From contig CALOFM010000021.1 of the NCBI GenBank assembly GCA_942492625.1, forward strand, positions 1-64,000: 64,000 bases of DNA, read 5' to 3'. This DNA comes from Thiosymbion sp942492625 (lineage in GTDB: Bacteria > Pseudomonadota > Gammaproteobacteria > Chromatiales > Chromatiaceae). The translations under genes were made by a program, and so were the position numbers. Below, in pieces: positions 54,717 through 64,000 of the stretch (the first letter of the stretch is position 1; the number at the start of each line of letters is the position of its first letter). The notes beneath the pieces were generated by a model. The model ran no database searches. It was not told where the DNA came from and saw only the letters and a list, made by a program, of their open reading frames with translations.

Positions 54717-55088
54717 GTGACCCTGCTCTGGATCCTCGGCGCCTTCCTCGTCTTCATGGCCGTCATCCGGTCCGCCCACGCGGTAGATGACTACGCGTCC
54801 GCAAGATACGGCTATGCGCCCTTCGCCATGCCCAACCTGCTCTTCATGCTGATCCCGAACGCACAGCTGCTCTTCGCCGTCCGCGACGCTGGCGCCGGTG
54901 CGCAGACGCAGGTGCTGGTGACGCTGGCCGGGATGGCTATGCTGGGGATGTTCTTGCTCGTAAAGGCACGGACCAGCGGCTGGATCGCGCTCTTCGCAGC
55001 CCCCATGATGCTCTTCTGTGCGCCGGTGCTGGTGCTCAGCGTGCTGTTTCGCAGTCTTGCGCGGGCGGACGGCAGCGGTGGAGGTTGA
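54717..55088 (+). CDS. Small membrane protein of unknown function
   Basis: Not recognised. Seen: 123 residues, GTG start without a strong ribosome site. About four hydrophobic stretches: LLWILGAFLVFMAVI, MPNLLFMLIPNAQLLF, VLVTLAGMAMLGMFLLV and IALFAAPMMLFCAPVLVLSV. Short loops and a charged start to the second helix suggest a compact inner-membrane bundle. It is 83 bases after lipA and 82 before the DUF218 gene. Confidence 0.6.
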   Translation: MTLLWILGAFLVFMAVIRSAHAVDDYASARYGYAPFAMPNLLFMLIPNAQLLFAVRDAGAGAQTQVLVTLAGMAMLGMFLLVKARTSGWIALFAAPMMLFCAPVLVLSVLFRSLARADGSGGG

Positions 55089-55170
55089 GCCAGGCTTGAT
55101 TGGCTCGGGCTCGCGCCGGGAATCTTGATTCGACCCATTCAATTAATTCGTAGTTAGCTGCTCTGCATTC

Positions 55171-55995
55171 ATGGGCTTTTCAATCTACACGGTCTTAAAG
55201 AACCTGATCATGCCCCCTGGCGGATTGATCCTTCTGCTCTTGCTCGGATTTTTTCTCGTGCGGGGGGTGCTCGGACGGATCTTCCTGTTCGTTGGGATCT
55301 CGGTTTTCGCGCTCATGAGCCTCCCTATCGTGGCGGAAAATCTCATGGCGGGGCTGGAGCCCTATCAGGCGTTGCCGCCCGATGCCCTGACGGAAACCGG
55401 TGCCGAAGGGATTTTGATCCTGGGAGCCGGACGCTATACCTGGGCACCGGAGTATGGCGGCGATACCGTAGGTTCCACGAGCCTGGAGCGGCTGCGTTAC
55501 GGGGCATTCCTTCACCGCAGGACGGGGCTTCCGGTCTATGTTACCGGTGGCAGTCCACCGCAGGAACACCCGCCGGTGGGCAGGCTCATGGCCGGGGTGC
55601 TGGAGCAAGAGTACGGGATCGCGCCCGCCGGCGTGGAGGATCGCAGCCGCACTACGGACGAGAACGCAGCCTTTTCCGCCGAGATGCTCGCGGGTGACGG
55701 TATCGGCCATGTGCTGCTGGTGACCAGCGCCGGGCACATGCCGCGAGCCTTGGGCGCGTTCGGGCGCGTTGGTATCGAGACGACACCGGCCCCTACCTAC
55801 TTTGTCCATCGAGGAGGGGGGCACGGCGCGGACTATCGGGACTGGTTGCCGAGCGCCGAGGCCTTCTCAATCAGCTACGACGGACTCCGCGAGTACGTGG
55901 GACAGGTCTGGTATCAGCTAAAGGCGAGCACGGGCATGGCGGCAACGAGCCGTCTCAACCCCGGTGCGGGACATGGTCGTCGTAACGCTCCATGA
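55171..55995 (+). CDS. YdcF/ElyC-type DUF218 membrane protein
   Basis: Role: DUF218 proteins such as SanA and ElyC act in envelope maintenance; the enzymatic activity is not settled. Seen: 274 residues. Two N-terminal helices (GLILLLLLGFFLVRGVL and FLFVGISVFALMSLPIV) precede the DUF218 domain: GILILGAGRYT, ERLRYGAFLHRRTGLPVYVTGG, EDRSRTTDENAAF and HVLLVTSAGHMPRAL are its conserved blocks. Its last 41 bases overlap the 3' end of the convergent M14-type gene. Confidence 0.88.
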   Translation: MGFSIYTVLKNLIMPPGGLILLLLLGFFLVRGVLGRIFLFVGISVFALMSLPIVAENLMAGLEPYQALPPDALTETGAEGILILGAGRYTWAPEYGGDTVGSTSLERLRYGAFLHRRTGLPVYVTGGSPPQEHPPVGRLMAGVLEQEYGIAPAGVEDRSRTTDENAAFSAEMLAGDGIGHVLLVTSAGHMPRALGAFGRVGIETTPAPTYFVHRGGGHGADYRDWLPSAEAFSISYDGLREYVGQVWYQLKASTGMAATSRLNPGAGHGRRNAP

Positions 55996-56989
55996 GATAG
56001 CATAGGCAGTCCTGGCGGATGACTGCCTCGTTAAGGGTGAGCATGGAGGGCATCACCGGGAGCTTCAGGCGCAGCTCACCGTCTTGGACCTGGAAGTAGC
56101 GGCCGGCGACGTCTTCGCCCTGCTCGTCGCGCACGTCGAGCAGGACCCCGTTCTTCGCCTCGACACGCCCCAGGGCGGTACCGCGGGGCAGCTCACGGAA
56201 GTTGAGGCGCTCCAGCTCCGGTGTCAGCAGGATGTCGGCCTCTCCCGGCGGAAATCCAAAGCTCACGTCGGCCGGAACCTTGACCTGGGCCACGGTGTGG
56301 AAGAGGTCGATGTCGCCGCTGGCCACGGGATGGTCCGGCAGAGCGGACAGGTGCAGGCAGGCGTCCAGATACTCGCGCGCGTGGTCTACGCCGTGCTTCT
56401 CCCCGACCTTGCCGCACTCCAGGGTTACCGCCGGGCACAGCCGGGCCATGGCGATGGACTGAACGCCGCAGGGACGGATGAAGTAGACCACGGTGCGGCT
56501 GAACAGCGTGGCCAGGTGCAGGTAGCGGTTGTCCAGGACGTTGACGCAGCCGTAGTGGGGATTGCAGCCGGTGTTGTTGTGGATGTCCACGCTGGCGAAG
56601 ATGCCCCGTCTGCGCATGATGTCGATGACCTGCGCCATGAGGTCGTGCTCCGGGGTAGGGGGGGATTCGCAGCCGGGCCACACCCGGTTGTAGTCCGGCT
56701 GTCCCGGTAAGTGCCGCACGCCTGCCGCGGCGGCCGAGACGTTGCCGATGAAAAGGCTCAGAGCCCGCGGTAGACGCAGGGTGCCAAAACGCTCCAGATA
56801 GCCGGCCAACAAGGAGCGCACGCCCTCCCAGCCCACGGTCTCGTTGCCGTGCATGAGCACCGACACGAACAGGGGAGGCTCCCGGTCGCCGGGCAGGTGG
56901 ATCAGGGTCGGGCCACTGAGCCGGCGATCCAGGTCGCGGCTGCAGGTGTCCAGCAGGTCGTCCGGGAGTGCGTGTAGTTCCTGCAGCAT
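55955..56989 (-). CDS. M14-type zinc carboxypeptidase/succinylglutamate desuccinylase-like protein
   Basis: Role: zinc-dependent amide hydrolase of the AstE/aspartoacylase superfamily. Seen: 344 residues. SVLMHGNETVGWEG gives the H-x2-E zinc ligands, DIHNNTGCNPHYGCV the third ligand, and TLECGKVGEKHG the catalytic Glu region. The C-terminal 100 residues form an extra beta domain. The neighbour downstream on the same strand is a glutamate-cysteine ligase-type gene, so peptide or glutamate-conjugate turnover is plausible, not shown. It overlaps the DUF218 gene tail to tail. Confidence 0.85.
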   Translation of the reverse strand: MLQELHALPDDLLDTCSRDLDRRLSGPTLIHLPGDREPPLFVSVLMHGNETVGWEGVRSLLAGYLERFGTLRLPRALSLFIGNVSAAAAGVRHLPGQPDYNRVWPGCESPPTPEHDLMAQVIDIMRRRGIFASVDIHNNTGCNPHYGCVNVLDNRYLHLATLFSRTVVYFIRPCGVQSIAMARLCPAVTLECGKVGEKHGVDHAREYLDACLHLSALPDHPVASGDIDLFHTVAQVKVPADVSFGFPPGEADILLTPELERLNFRELPRGTALGRVEAKNGVLLDVRDEQGEDVAGRYFQVQDGELRLKLPVMPSMLTLNEAVIRQDCLCYLMERYDDHVPHRG

Positions 56990-57050
56990 ATTCGGTGTTC
57001 TTTAACGAGCTTCCAAGTGGGAAAAACAATTTGAACCCAGATCACCGGGA

Positions 57051-58469
57051 TCAGACTGTCCACTCGTGGACCGGCCGGCCCGTATGCTGGCGTTCCAAGT
57101 AAGCAGCAGTCAGTCCTGTCATGTCTGCTCCGTATCTTTCGACCCAGGCGCGTTGCCAGACCGAGCCGGTTTGGCCGCAGCGCAACCGCCCCTCGATGAT
57201 TCCCAACCACAAGTCCGCTTCCGCGGCGTCGATCCCCAGCTCCAACAGGCCCCTGCGTGCGCGGGGCAGTATGTCCTGCGCCAGTATCCGCGCCAGCGTT
57301 TGTGAACGGCCGTCGAGCCATTCGACCTTCGCGTGAAGGCCCTCGCGGGCGGCGGTGTAGAAGTTGGTTTTGGCGACGATGAAGGGCATGTGCTCCCGGG
57401 CGGGCTCGGTCTCCGCGGCAAGGGACTGCACGGCCCCGAAATAGAGGGCGGCGTTAGCGATGGAGTCCGACACCGTGGGGCCGGCAGGTACCACGCGGTG
57501 CTCGATGCGCAGGTGGGGCTGGCCGGAGTCATCGAATCCGATCAGAGGCCGGTTCCAGCGCCAGATGGTGCCGTTGTGCAGGCGCAGATGGGCGAGCCGC
57601 TCGGGGGGGTCGTCCATGACCTGTGGTAGGAGAACGGGGAAGCGGTGCAAATTGGCGTGAAAACACTCGAGGATGGAGTCCTTGACATAGTGCAGGCCAA
57701 ACGTGACCCGCTCGGAAAAAAAGGACCCGCCGACTGATACCGCCTGCTCGAACAGGGGGATGCGGCTCTCGTCCCAGAGATCGCAACCGAACAGGTAGGG
57801 GGAGTTGGCGCTAATGGCCACCATAGGGGCCGCCAGGACCCTGGACCAGTCATAGACCCTGGCTGCCTCTGGCGGAGTCACCTTTAGGTGGATCTGAAAG
57901 GAGGTGGCGGCCGATTCCATCATCACGTCCTGCGGCTCCAGAAACAGGTGGTCCTTGCCCTGGATTTCCAGCGTAAGGGGCCGGCCCCGGCGCAGATGGA
58001 GGATCTGCTCGTTCAAGGCCCGGTAGCGCTTGAGCGGCGTCATGTGTGCCAAGTCGAGGTGCTCCGGCCGCACGGTGGGCAGGATGCCGATCATGGCCAA
58101 GCGGGCGTCGAGCGCGGTCGCTGCAAGTACGCAGCGCCCCAAAGTCGCTTCGAGCTCGGCGGCGAGACGGCTCAGGGCATCGCCTTGGAGGCTTTGGGGG
58201 GTACCGTTGATCTCCGCATTGAACGTGGCCAGCTCCGGGACAACCAGGGGATCGTCCAGTTGCTCCAGGAAGGTCTCGACGACCGGCGCGGGGTGCATGT
58301 CGGCACCGACCAGACAGGCCTCGAGCTCGAACCCCCCAACCTTGTGGGTCTTGGCGAAGGCGTCCTCCCGAAACCAGGTGTCCAGGATCTCAGTCTCCGC
58401 GCGCAGACGCTCATCGAACGCCTCGAAGTCTGCTTGGGTGAAGCGGGACGTCTCGATTTCCTGGCCCAT
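57051..58469 (-). CDS. Glutamate-cysteine ligase family (GCS2-like) protein
   Basis: Role: ATP-grasp-like ligase joining glutamate to cysteine or another amine. Seen: 472 residues from the ATG at 58469; upstream residues in the open frame come from an intergenic repeat. GGFELEACLV is the conserved glutamate-binding start; FNAEINGTPQSL, SFQIHLKVTPPEAARVYD and NSPYLFGCDLWDESRIP are the GCS2 blocks. RIEHRVVPAGPT near residue 335 is another. It lies 61 bases after the M14-type gene in opposite translation order, so both are in one transcription unit led by this gene. Confidence 0.82.
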   Translation of the reverse strand: MGQEIETSRFTQADFEAFDERLRAETEILDTWFREDAFAKTHKVGGFELEACLVGADMHPAPVVETFLEQLDDPLVVPELATFNAEINGTPQSLQGDALSRLAAELEATLGRCVLAATALDARLAMIGILPTVRPEHLDLAHMTPLKRYRALNEQILHLRRGRPLTLEIQGKDHLFLEPQDVMMESAATSFQIHLKVTPPEAARVYDWSRVLAAPMVAISANSPYLFGCDLWDESRIPLFEQAVSVGGSFFSERVTFGLHYVKDSILECFHANLHRFPVLLPQVMDDPPERLAHLRLHNGTIWRWNRPLIGFDDSGQPHLRIEHRVVPAGPTVSDSIANAALYFGAVQSLAAETEPAREHMPFIVAKTNFYTAAREGLHAKVEWLDGRSQTLARILAQDILPRARRGLLELGIDAAEADLWLGIIEGRLRCGQTGSVWQRAWVERYGADMTGLTAAYLERQHTGRPVHEWTV

Positions 58470-58508
58470 GGTGGTGCTCGAAAGCTCGTACCCTGCAATT
58501 CTATCACT

Positions 58509-58571
58509 CAGCGCCGAAGGCGCTCCTCGTCCCCCTCGCCCCTCCGCGGAGAGGGTGGGGGATGAGGGGTT
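58509..58571. repeat. Intergenic repeat copy A, downstream of murU
   Basis: Blocks CGCCGAAGGCGC, CCCCTCGCCCCTCCG and GGAGAGGGTGGGGGATGAGGGG recur, in the same order and orientation, at 59272-59335. GC-rich CCCTCACCCCxxCCCTCTCC-type repeats are common between genes in many proteobacteria. Confidence 0.6.
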
Positions 58572-59232
58572 ATCCAAGCATTAACATCCGGTCGAGTGCA
58601 TGTAAGCGCTCGGGCGTGCCGATGTCGAGCCAGTTTCCGTGGTGATGCTCGCCGCTCACCAAGCCCTGTCCCATGGCCGTGAGCAGTAAGGGTGCCAAGG
58701 GAAAGGGGCCGGGAGAGCAGTCCCGGAACAGGTCCGGGTGATAAATGCCGATCCCGCTGAAGGTGAAACGCTGTGGGCCCTGCGACGACACACGGGCATC
58801 GCTCAGGGCGAAGTCGCCGTGCGGATTGTGGGGCGGATTGTCCACCAGTACCAGGTGTGCGAGCAGGCCTTGCTCCAAGCGCAGGTGTGCAAAGTCCAGG
58901 TCGGTCCAGATATCGCCGTTCACGACCAGGAAGGGGCCTGAGCCGAGCAGGGGCAGCGCCCGGAAGATACCGCCGCCGGTCTCCAGGGCCTTGCCTTCGG
59001 GTGAATAGTGGATCTGCGCTTCCCAGATTGAGCCGTCGCCCAGTGCATCCTCGATCAGGTGGCCGAGGTGGGCGTGATTGATAACGATGGAGCGGCAGCC
59101 GGCTGCGGTCAAGCGCTCGATGTGGTGGACGATGAGCGGCTTGCCGCCCACCTCCAGCAGTGGCTTGGGTCTGCTGTCCGTAAGCGGGCGCATGCGCTCA
59201 CCGCGCCCGGCGGCCAGGATCATGGCGTGCAT
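58570..59232 (-). CDS. murU: N-acetylmuramate 1-phosphate uridylyltransferase-type enzyme
   Basis: Role: makes UDP-MurNAc in cell-wall recycling, or a related NDP-sugar. Seen: 220 residues from the ATG at 59232; the open frame before it comes from an intergenic repeat. MILAAGRGERMRPLTDSRPKPLLEV is the nucleotidyltransferase signature, GDIWTDLDF gives the metal-binding Asp, and GNWLDIGTPERL the second acidic site. The kinase AmgK that usually pairs with MurU is not adjacent. Repeat copies lie on both sides. Confidence 0.85.
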   Translation of the reverse strand: MHAMILAAGRGERMRPLTDSRPKPLLEVGGKPLIVHHIERLTAAGCRSIVINHAHLGHLIEDALGDGSIWEAQIHYSPEGKALETGGGIFRALPLLGSGPFLVVNGDIWTDLDFAHLRLEQGLLAHLVLVDNPPHNPHGDFALSDARVSSQGPQRFTFSGIGIYHPDLFRDCSPGPFPLAPLLLTAMGQGLVSGEHHHGNWLDIGTPERLHALDRMLMLG

Positions 59233-59271
59233 TGTGCTGTTCGAGTCTCGTACTTCCCGGCCCGGAAATGA

Positions 59272-59335
59272 TGCACCGAAGGCGCGCTTCAGTCGCCTCG
59301 CCTTTCCGGGGAGAGGGCTGGGGTGAGGGGTCAAC
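59272..59335. repeat. Intergenic repeat copy B, upstream of murU
   Basis: It matches copy A (58509-58571) in blocks CACCGAAGGCGCGC, TCGCCTTTCCGGGGAGAGGG and TGGGGTGAGGGG. The two direct copies frame the gene at a distance of about 760 bases. The remaining gap to 59530 holds no supported gene. Confidence 0.6.
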
Positions 59336-59530
59336 CCTGAATTGTACCGCGCATGGGTGACAGGAACGCGTCCGATACGCTTCCGTGCGGCGGAGCCTGG
59401 ATCTCCGCCTCCAGGTTACCGGCGATACCTCGACGCGCAACCTGGATGGTGGCCGGCTCCAACAACACCAGCTTCGCGGCTCGGTGAGAGGTCATGGCGC
59501 GGTAGCCAGCCCGGCGTCCGGGTGGATTCG

Positions 59531-61078
59531 TCAACCGTCCCGGCCCACAAGAAGCCCGGCGATAAGACGCTCCACCGGCGCATAGTCGTCGGTCAGGACC
59601 GGCAGCGCATCAGGCGGAGTCCCGATCTCCATCAGCTTCTCGGTTACCCTGTGCCAGGCGCGCTCGAAGCCCTGCCGGGCGGCTACTGTTTCGGGCAGGC
59701 GCGGTGCGTCGCTCGCGGTCAGCACAAAGGTCACACGCGGGTGCTCGGGCATACCCTCCATCCACACGTCGACGAAGGCGAATTCCATGTGCAGGGTCTT
59801 GACCATGGCCTTGATCAGGCGGGGATCTGGAAAGCTGTCCACTAGGTTCATGGCGTAGATCCCGCCGGGGCGCAACTTCTCCTTTACCAGGGCCGCGAAT
59901 TCGCCGGTCACCAGGTGAAAGGGGATGGCCACGTCGTGGAACACGTCCCCTACGACGACGTCGAACGGCTCCGCTTCGTCCGCCAGTGCCAGGCGAGCGT
60001 CGCGGTGGGCGATCTGCATTCCTTCCGGGCTTAGATACAGGTGCTCGGCGGCGGTCAGGGTGACCATTGGGTCCAGCTCCGCCACCATGATCTTCGAGGC
60101 GGGGCTCAGCGCCTGTACAGCGCGTGGCTGGGAATAGGCACCGCCGCCGGCGAAGAAGTAAGAGAGGCCCTCCTCGTAGCCCTCACCGAAATGGGCATAG
60201 ATCAGCTCGTCGATGGCATGAACGTAGGGTGCGACGAGCATTGGCGCGACCGTGGCATGGTTGATGCGGTGGAGGAGGTGGTCCAGCACCAGGCCGCGGG
60301 CCTCGCCGAAGGGGGCGTCCGCAGAGTGATCCACTACCCGGACGCAGAAGTAGCTGCTCTCACGGGTGCAGGGGCCGACGAGTCCCTGACGCTGCCAGAG
60401 CAGGGTGCCCGCGGCCACAGTGCCGGCCAGGAGGGCGGCCGGTACCACGCGGCCGCTGCGGTGCAGGAACGGGGCCGAGAGCAGGAGCAGGGTTACTCCC
60501 GCCGCGAGCACAACCGACCGCGTCCCGAAGCTCTGAACCAGCCAGTAACCCGTGGTGAAGGTGCCGGCGATGCTGCCGATGGCGGCCAGGGCGTGCATGC
60601 GCCCCACCACGTGGCCGGCACGCGGGTCCAACCGCAGTGCCAGGGTTGTGAGCAGGGGCGTAACCACGCCGATCATGGCCGCGGGCACGAAGAAGAGAGC
60701 CGCCGCGAACAGAAAGCTCGCGCCCAAAAGGTTGACACCCGAGGACTGGATGATCCCACTCAGCCAGTCCAGGGCGGGCAGGCTGAGGATGCAGTAGACG
60801 CCGCCAAGCGCCAACACCAGGCCCACGCTGCGGCCGTTTCCACCCTGGTCCGCCCAGACGCCCCCCAGCCAGTTGCCCAGGGATAGGCCCGCCAGGATCA
60901 CCCCGATGATGGAGGTCCAAGTGTAGAGCGAGACACCCACATAGGGCGCGATCAGCCTTCCCGCGACGATCTCCATCACCAGCAGCAGTGCGGAGCTGAG
61001 GAATACGGTGCAGGCGTAACCGGCAAGGGTCAGGCGCTCGGTTGCCGCGGCTGACTCTGGAGACGGTGAAGCTGTCAT
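59531..61078 (-). CDS. Membrane protein fused to a spermidine synthase-like domain
   Basis: Role: the C-terminal half has the aminopropyl/methyltransferase Rossmann fold, but polyamine synthesis is not assured. Seen: 515 residues. About seven hydrophobic helices in residues 15-235 (CTVFLSSALLLVMEIVAGRLI, FLFAAALFFVPAAMIGVV, VVLAAGVTLLLLS) are followed by the soluble domain: YFFAGGGAYSQPRAV, MVAELDPMVT, DARLALAD and FDVVVGDVFHD. The usual G-G-G-D of spermidine synthase is altered here to AGGGAYS, which suggests a changed substrate. It stands alone between murU and rho. Confidence 0.85.
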   Translation of the reverse strand: MTASPSPESAAATERLTLAGYACTVFLSSALLLVMEIVAGRLIAPYVGVSLYTWTSIIGVILAGLSLGNWLGGVWADQGGNGRSVGLVLALGGVYCILSLPALDWLSGIIQSSGVNLLGASFLFAAALFFVPAAMIGVVTPLLTTLALRLDPRAGHVVGRMHALAAIGSIAGTFTTGYWLVQSFGTRSVVLAAGVTLLLLSAPFLHRSGRVVPAALLAGTVAAGTLLWQRQGLVGPCTRESSYFCVRVVDHSADAPFGEARGLVLDHLLHRINHATVAPMLVAPYVHAIDELIYAHFGEGYEEGLSYFFAGGGAYSQPRAVQALSPASKIMVAELDPMVTLTAAEHLYLSPEGMQIAHRDARLALADEAEPFDVVVGDVFHDVAIPFHLVTGEFAALVKEKLRPGGIYAMNLVDSFPDPRLIKAMVKTLHMEFAFVDVWMEGMPEHPRVTFVLTASDAPRLPETVAARQGFERAWHRVTEKLMEIGTPPDALPVLTDDYAPVERLIAGLLVGRDG

Positions 61079-61171
61079 CTCGATGGGATTGTCAATGATC
61101 GGCTAGTACATCGCAGTTGCGTCCTTCGCGCCTTCGCGGCTCAAAAAAGCGCTTTAATCCGCGAGGCCTGA

Positions 61172-62434
<1,263 letters not shown>

Positions 62435-62615
62435 GATGTTTTTTCGTTTCAGACGGGATTTACTATTGTCGGCCCCGCCCGGCGATGTCGCTCGGGAAGC
62501 GGGGCGCGGAGGGACGGCGATGTTTTGTTTGAGGGAGGAGCGCCCGGGCGGGCACCCCAGCGGATTACTGTATTCGGTTCAGGAGCGGCGGATTGGCCTC
62601 CTCGCGCCGCACGGA

Positions 62616-62948
62616 TCAAAGGTTGCTGTCGATGAAGGCCGTGAGCTGGGATTTGGAAACGGCGCCGACCTTGGTCGCCTCGACCTCGCCCTGCTTGAAC
62701 AGCATCAGCGTCGGGATGCCGCGGATGCCGTAGCGCGGCGGCGTGTTAGGGTTCTCGTCGATGTTGAGCTTGGCGATCCGGACCTTGCCTTCGTACTCGT
62801 CCGCGATCTCGTCCAGCACAGGCGCGATCATCTTACAGGGCCCGCACCAGTCGGCCCAGTAATCCACGAGTACCGGATTGGATGATTGCAGGACTTCTTG
62901 CTCGAAAGAGTCATCCGTTACATGGAAGATGCGTTCGCTCACTGACAT
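62616..62948 (-). CDS. trxA: Thioredoxin 1
   Basis: Role: cytosolic disulfide reductase. Seen: 110 residues from the ATG at 62948, preceded by GGGAGA. WADWCGPCKM gives the redox cysteines C35 and C38; the cis-proline is in GIRGIPTLMLF. ILDEIADEYEGKVRIAKLNID-type helix and strand are standard. It is divergent from rhlB across 197 bases and leads the trxA-rho unit. Confidence 0.98.
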   Translation of the reverse strand: MSVSERIFHVTDDSFEQEVLQSSNPVLVDYWADWCGPCKMIAPVLDEIADEYEGKVRIAKLNIDENPNTPPRYGIRGIPTLMLFKQGEVEATKVGAVSKSQLTAFIDSNL

Positions 62949-63145
62949 AGTCTCCCGTTGGGTTGGTTTCGTTAGGAGTGAAGGTTTGCCGTCTGAGGCT
63001 TCACTGCTGGGACGCGAGGAGCGGGCGGGTGAATTGGCGTTGTAGGGTGCCCTTGGGTAAGATGCTATTTCAGCCAAGAATTCAGAAATTTGCAACCCCT
63101 TCCGTCGATATGTTGGGGCACAAGAGCGCATTTCCCGCCTTTTTC

Positions 63146-64000
63146 ATGACTCAGACACACCTTACCGACACCAGATTCGACTCCTTCGACCTCGACCCCC
63201 GCATCCTTCAGGGACTCAACGACGCCGGATTCACCCATTGCACGCCTATCCAGGCGGAGACCCTCCCTTTCGCGCTTTCGGGGCGTGACGTGGCCGGTCA
63301 GGCCCAGACCGGAACGGGCAAGACCGCGGTATTTCTCGTCGCCGCCCTGCACCGGCTGCTCACCCGGGAGCCGCACCCGGATCGGCGCCCGAACCAGCCG
63401 CGGGTCTTGATCGTAGCCCCGACACGGGAACTCGCGGTACAGATCCATCAGGACACCGTAACCCTCAACCGGCACACGGGATTTCGTCTTGGCCTGGTCT
63501 ATGGCGGCACCGGGTACCAGGAGCAGCGCGATGTCTTGAGCGCCGGCGTGGACATCCTGATCGGGACCCCCGGCCGGCTGATCGACTACTTCAAGCAGCA
63601 CGTCTTCGACCTGCGGGCGGTGGAGGTGGTGGTGATCGATGAGGCGGACCGCATGTTCGACCTCGGCTTCATCAAGGACATTCGCTATGTGCTGCGCCGC
63701 ATGCCGCCGCCGACCGAGCGTCTGGGGATGCTCTTCTCGGCGACCCTGTCTTACCGGGTGACCGAGCTTGCTTACGAGCATATGAATCATCCCCATCCGG
63801 TGGAGATCGAGCCCGACCAAGTGACCGCGGACCGGGTGACACAGCGCTGCTACATGGCAGCCAACGATGAAAAGATTCCCTTGCTCGTGGGGCTGCTGCG
63901 CAACATCGAGGACGCGCGAGTAATCGTGTTCGCCAACACCAAGCGGGCGACCGAGGGCATCTGGGGCTACCTGGAGGGCCACGGCCTGCGTGCCGCCGTG
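63146..64000 (+). CDS. rhlB: DEAD-box RNA helicase RhlB, cut by the window end
   Basis: Role: ATP-dependent helicase, a component of the RNA degradosome in gammaproteobacteria. Seen: the first 285 residues; the usual length is about 420. FDLDPRILQGLNDAGFTHCTPIQ is the Q motif, AQTGTGKT Walker A, PTRELAVQI motif Ia, VIDEADRMFDLG the DEAD box, and FSATL motif III; VIVFANTKRATE begins the second RecA lobe. The position beside trxA-rho is that of rhlB in related genomes and separates it from other DEAD-box paralogues. Confidence 0.95.
   Translation, partial: MTQTHLTDTRFDSFDLDPRILQGLNDAGFTHCTPIQAETLPFALSGRDVAGQAQTGTGKTAVFLVAALHRLLTREPHPDRRPNQPRVLIVAPTRELAVQIHQDTVTLNRHTGFRLGLVYGGTGYQEQRDVLSAGVDILIGTPGRLIDYFKQHVFDLRAVEVVVIDEADRMFDLGFIKDIRYVLRRMPPPTERLGMLFSATLSYRVTELAYEHMNHPHPVEIEPDQVTADRVTQRCYMAANDEKIPLLVGLLRNIEDARVIVFANTKRATEGIWGYLEGHGLRAAV

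Noticed and set aside
59331..59534. Short minus-strand frame between murU and the spermidine synthase-like gene
   Set aside because: Composition is fair, but there is no clear start, motif or spacing to support a gene; left as intergenic.

Overview
The window reads as a GC-rich gammaproteobacterial chromosome, most like the Chromatiales/Ectothiorhodospiraceae (sulfur-oxidising or phototrophic). The basis is gene order: rhlB divergent from trxA-rho, ypjD/ccsA divergent from ffh, rpsP-rimM-trmD-rplS, sucA-sucB, and an arsS-glycosyltransferase cluster. The genus assignment is inference; there is no rRNA gene in the window.

Region 1 (1-17171) is the right part of an integrated genomic island. 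It starts inside a module of element genes: a P-loop primase/helicase-like ATPase, a zinc-ribbon protein, an unknown protein and a ribbon-helix-helix protein. A composite type I restriction-modification locus follows: hsdM, a DUF4143 ATPase preceded by four 23-bp repeats, a second hsdM fused by frameshift to hsdS, a badly decayed hsdS, an intact hsdR and a Schlafen/AlbA-type ATP-binding protein. An RNase H-fold-like protein and a large serine recombinase close the island. The last codons of the recombinase are read from the 3' end of tRNA-Asn, which marks the probable attachment site. The left end of the island lies outside the window.

Region 2 (17172-27657) holds aspartate aminotransferase and uvrB, then a REP-associated (RAYT) transposase with REP-like hairpins on both sides. 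Next is a two-gene operon on the minus strand: a disrupted TIR-domain gene and a 1286-residue nSTAND-like ATPase with about 13 WD40 repeats, a probable conflict/anti-phage system. A pair of the same REP-like hairpins lies upstream of this operon.

Region 3 (27658-39326) has a MacAB-like exporter operon (HlyD-type adaptor, ATPase, two permeases), sucA-sucB without lpd, tRNA-Arg and tRNA-Ala, a 32-bp perfect palindrome, and arsS with two arsenosugar-type glycosyltransferase genes.

Region 4 (39406-45289) is core translation and secretion: ccsA/ypjD, ffh, rpsP, rimM, trmD, rplS, then exonuclease I.

Region 5 (45411-64000) mixes accessory and core genes: a lipoprotein, a metallo-beta-lactamase-fold hydrolase, a sulfotransferase, propionyl-CoA synthetase with its own GntR regulator and three TTGTCGACA boxes, a frameshifted Met/His-rich Spy-like protein, a cyclase fragment, a glycosyltransferase, lipA, a DUF218 protein, an M14-type amidohydrolase, a glutamate-cysteine ligase-type enzyme, a MurU-type nucleotidyltransferase between two repeat copies, a spermidine synthase-like fusion, rho, trxA and the start of rhlB. 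No CRISPR array or rRNA gene was seen.
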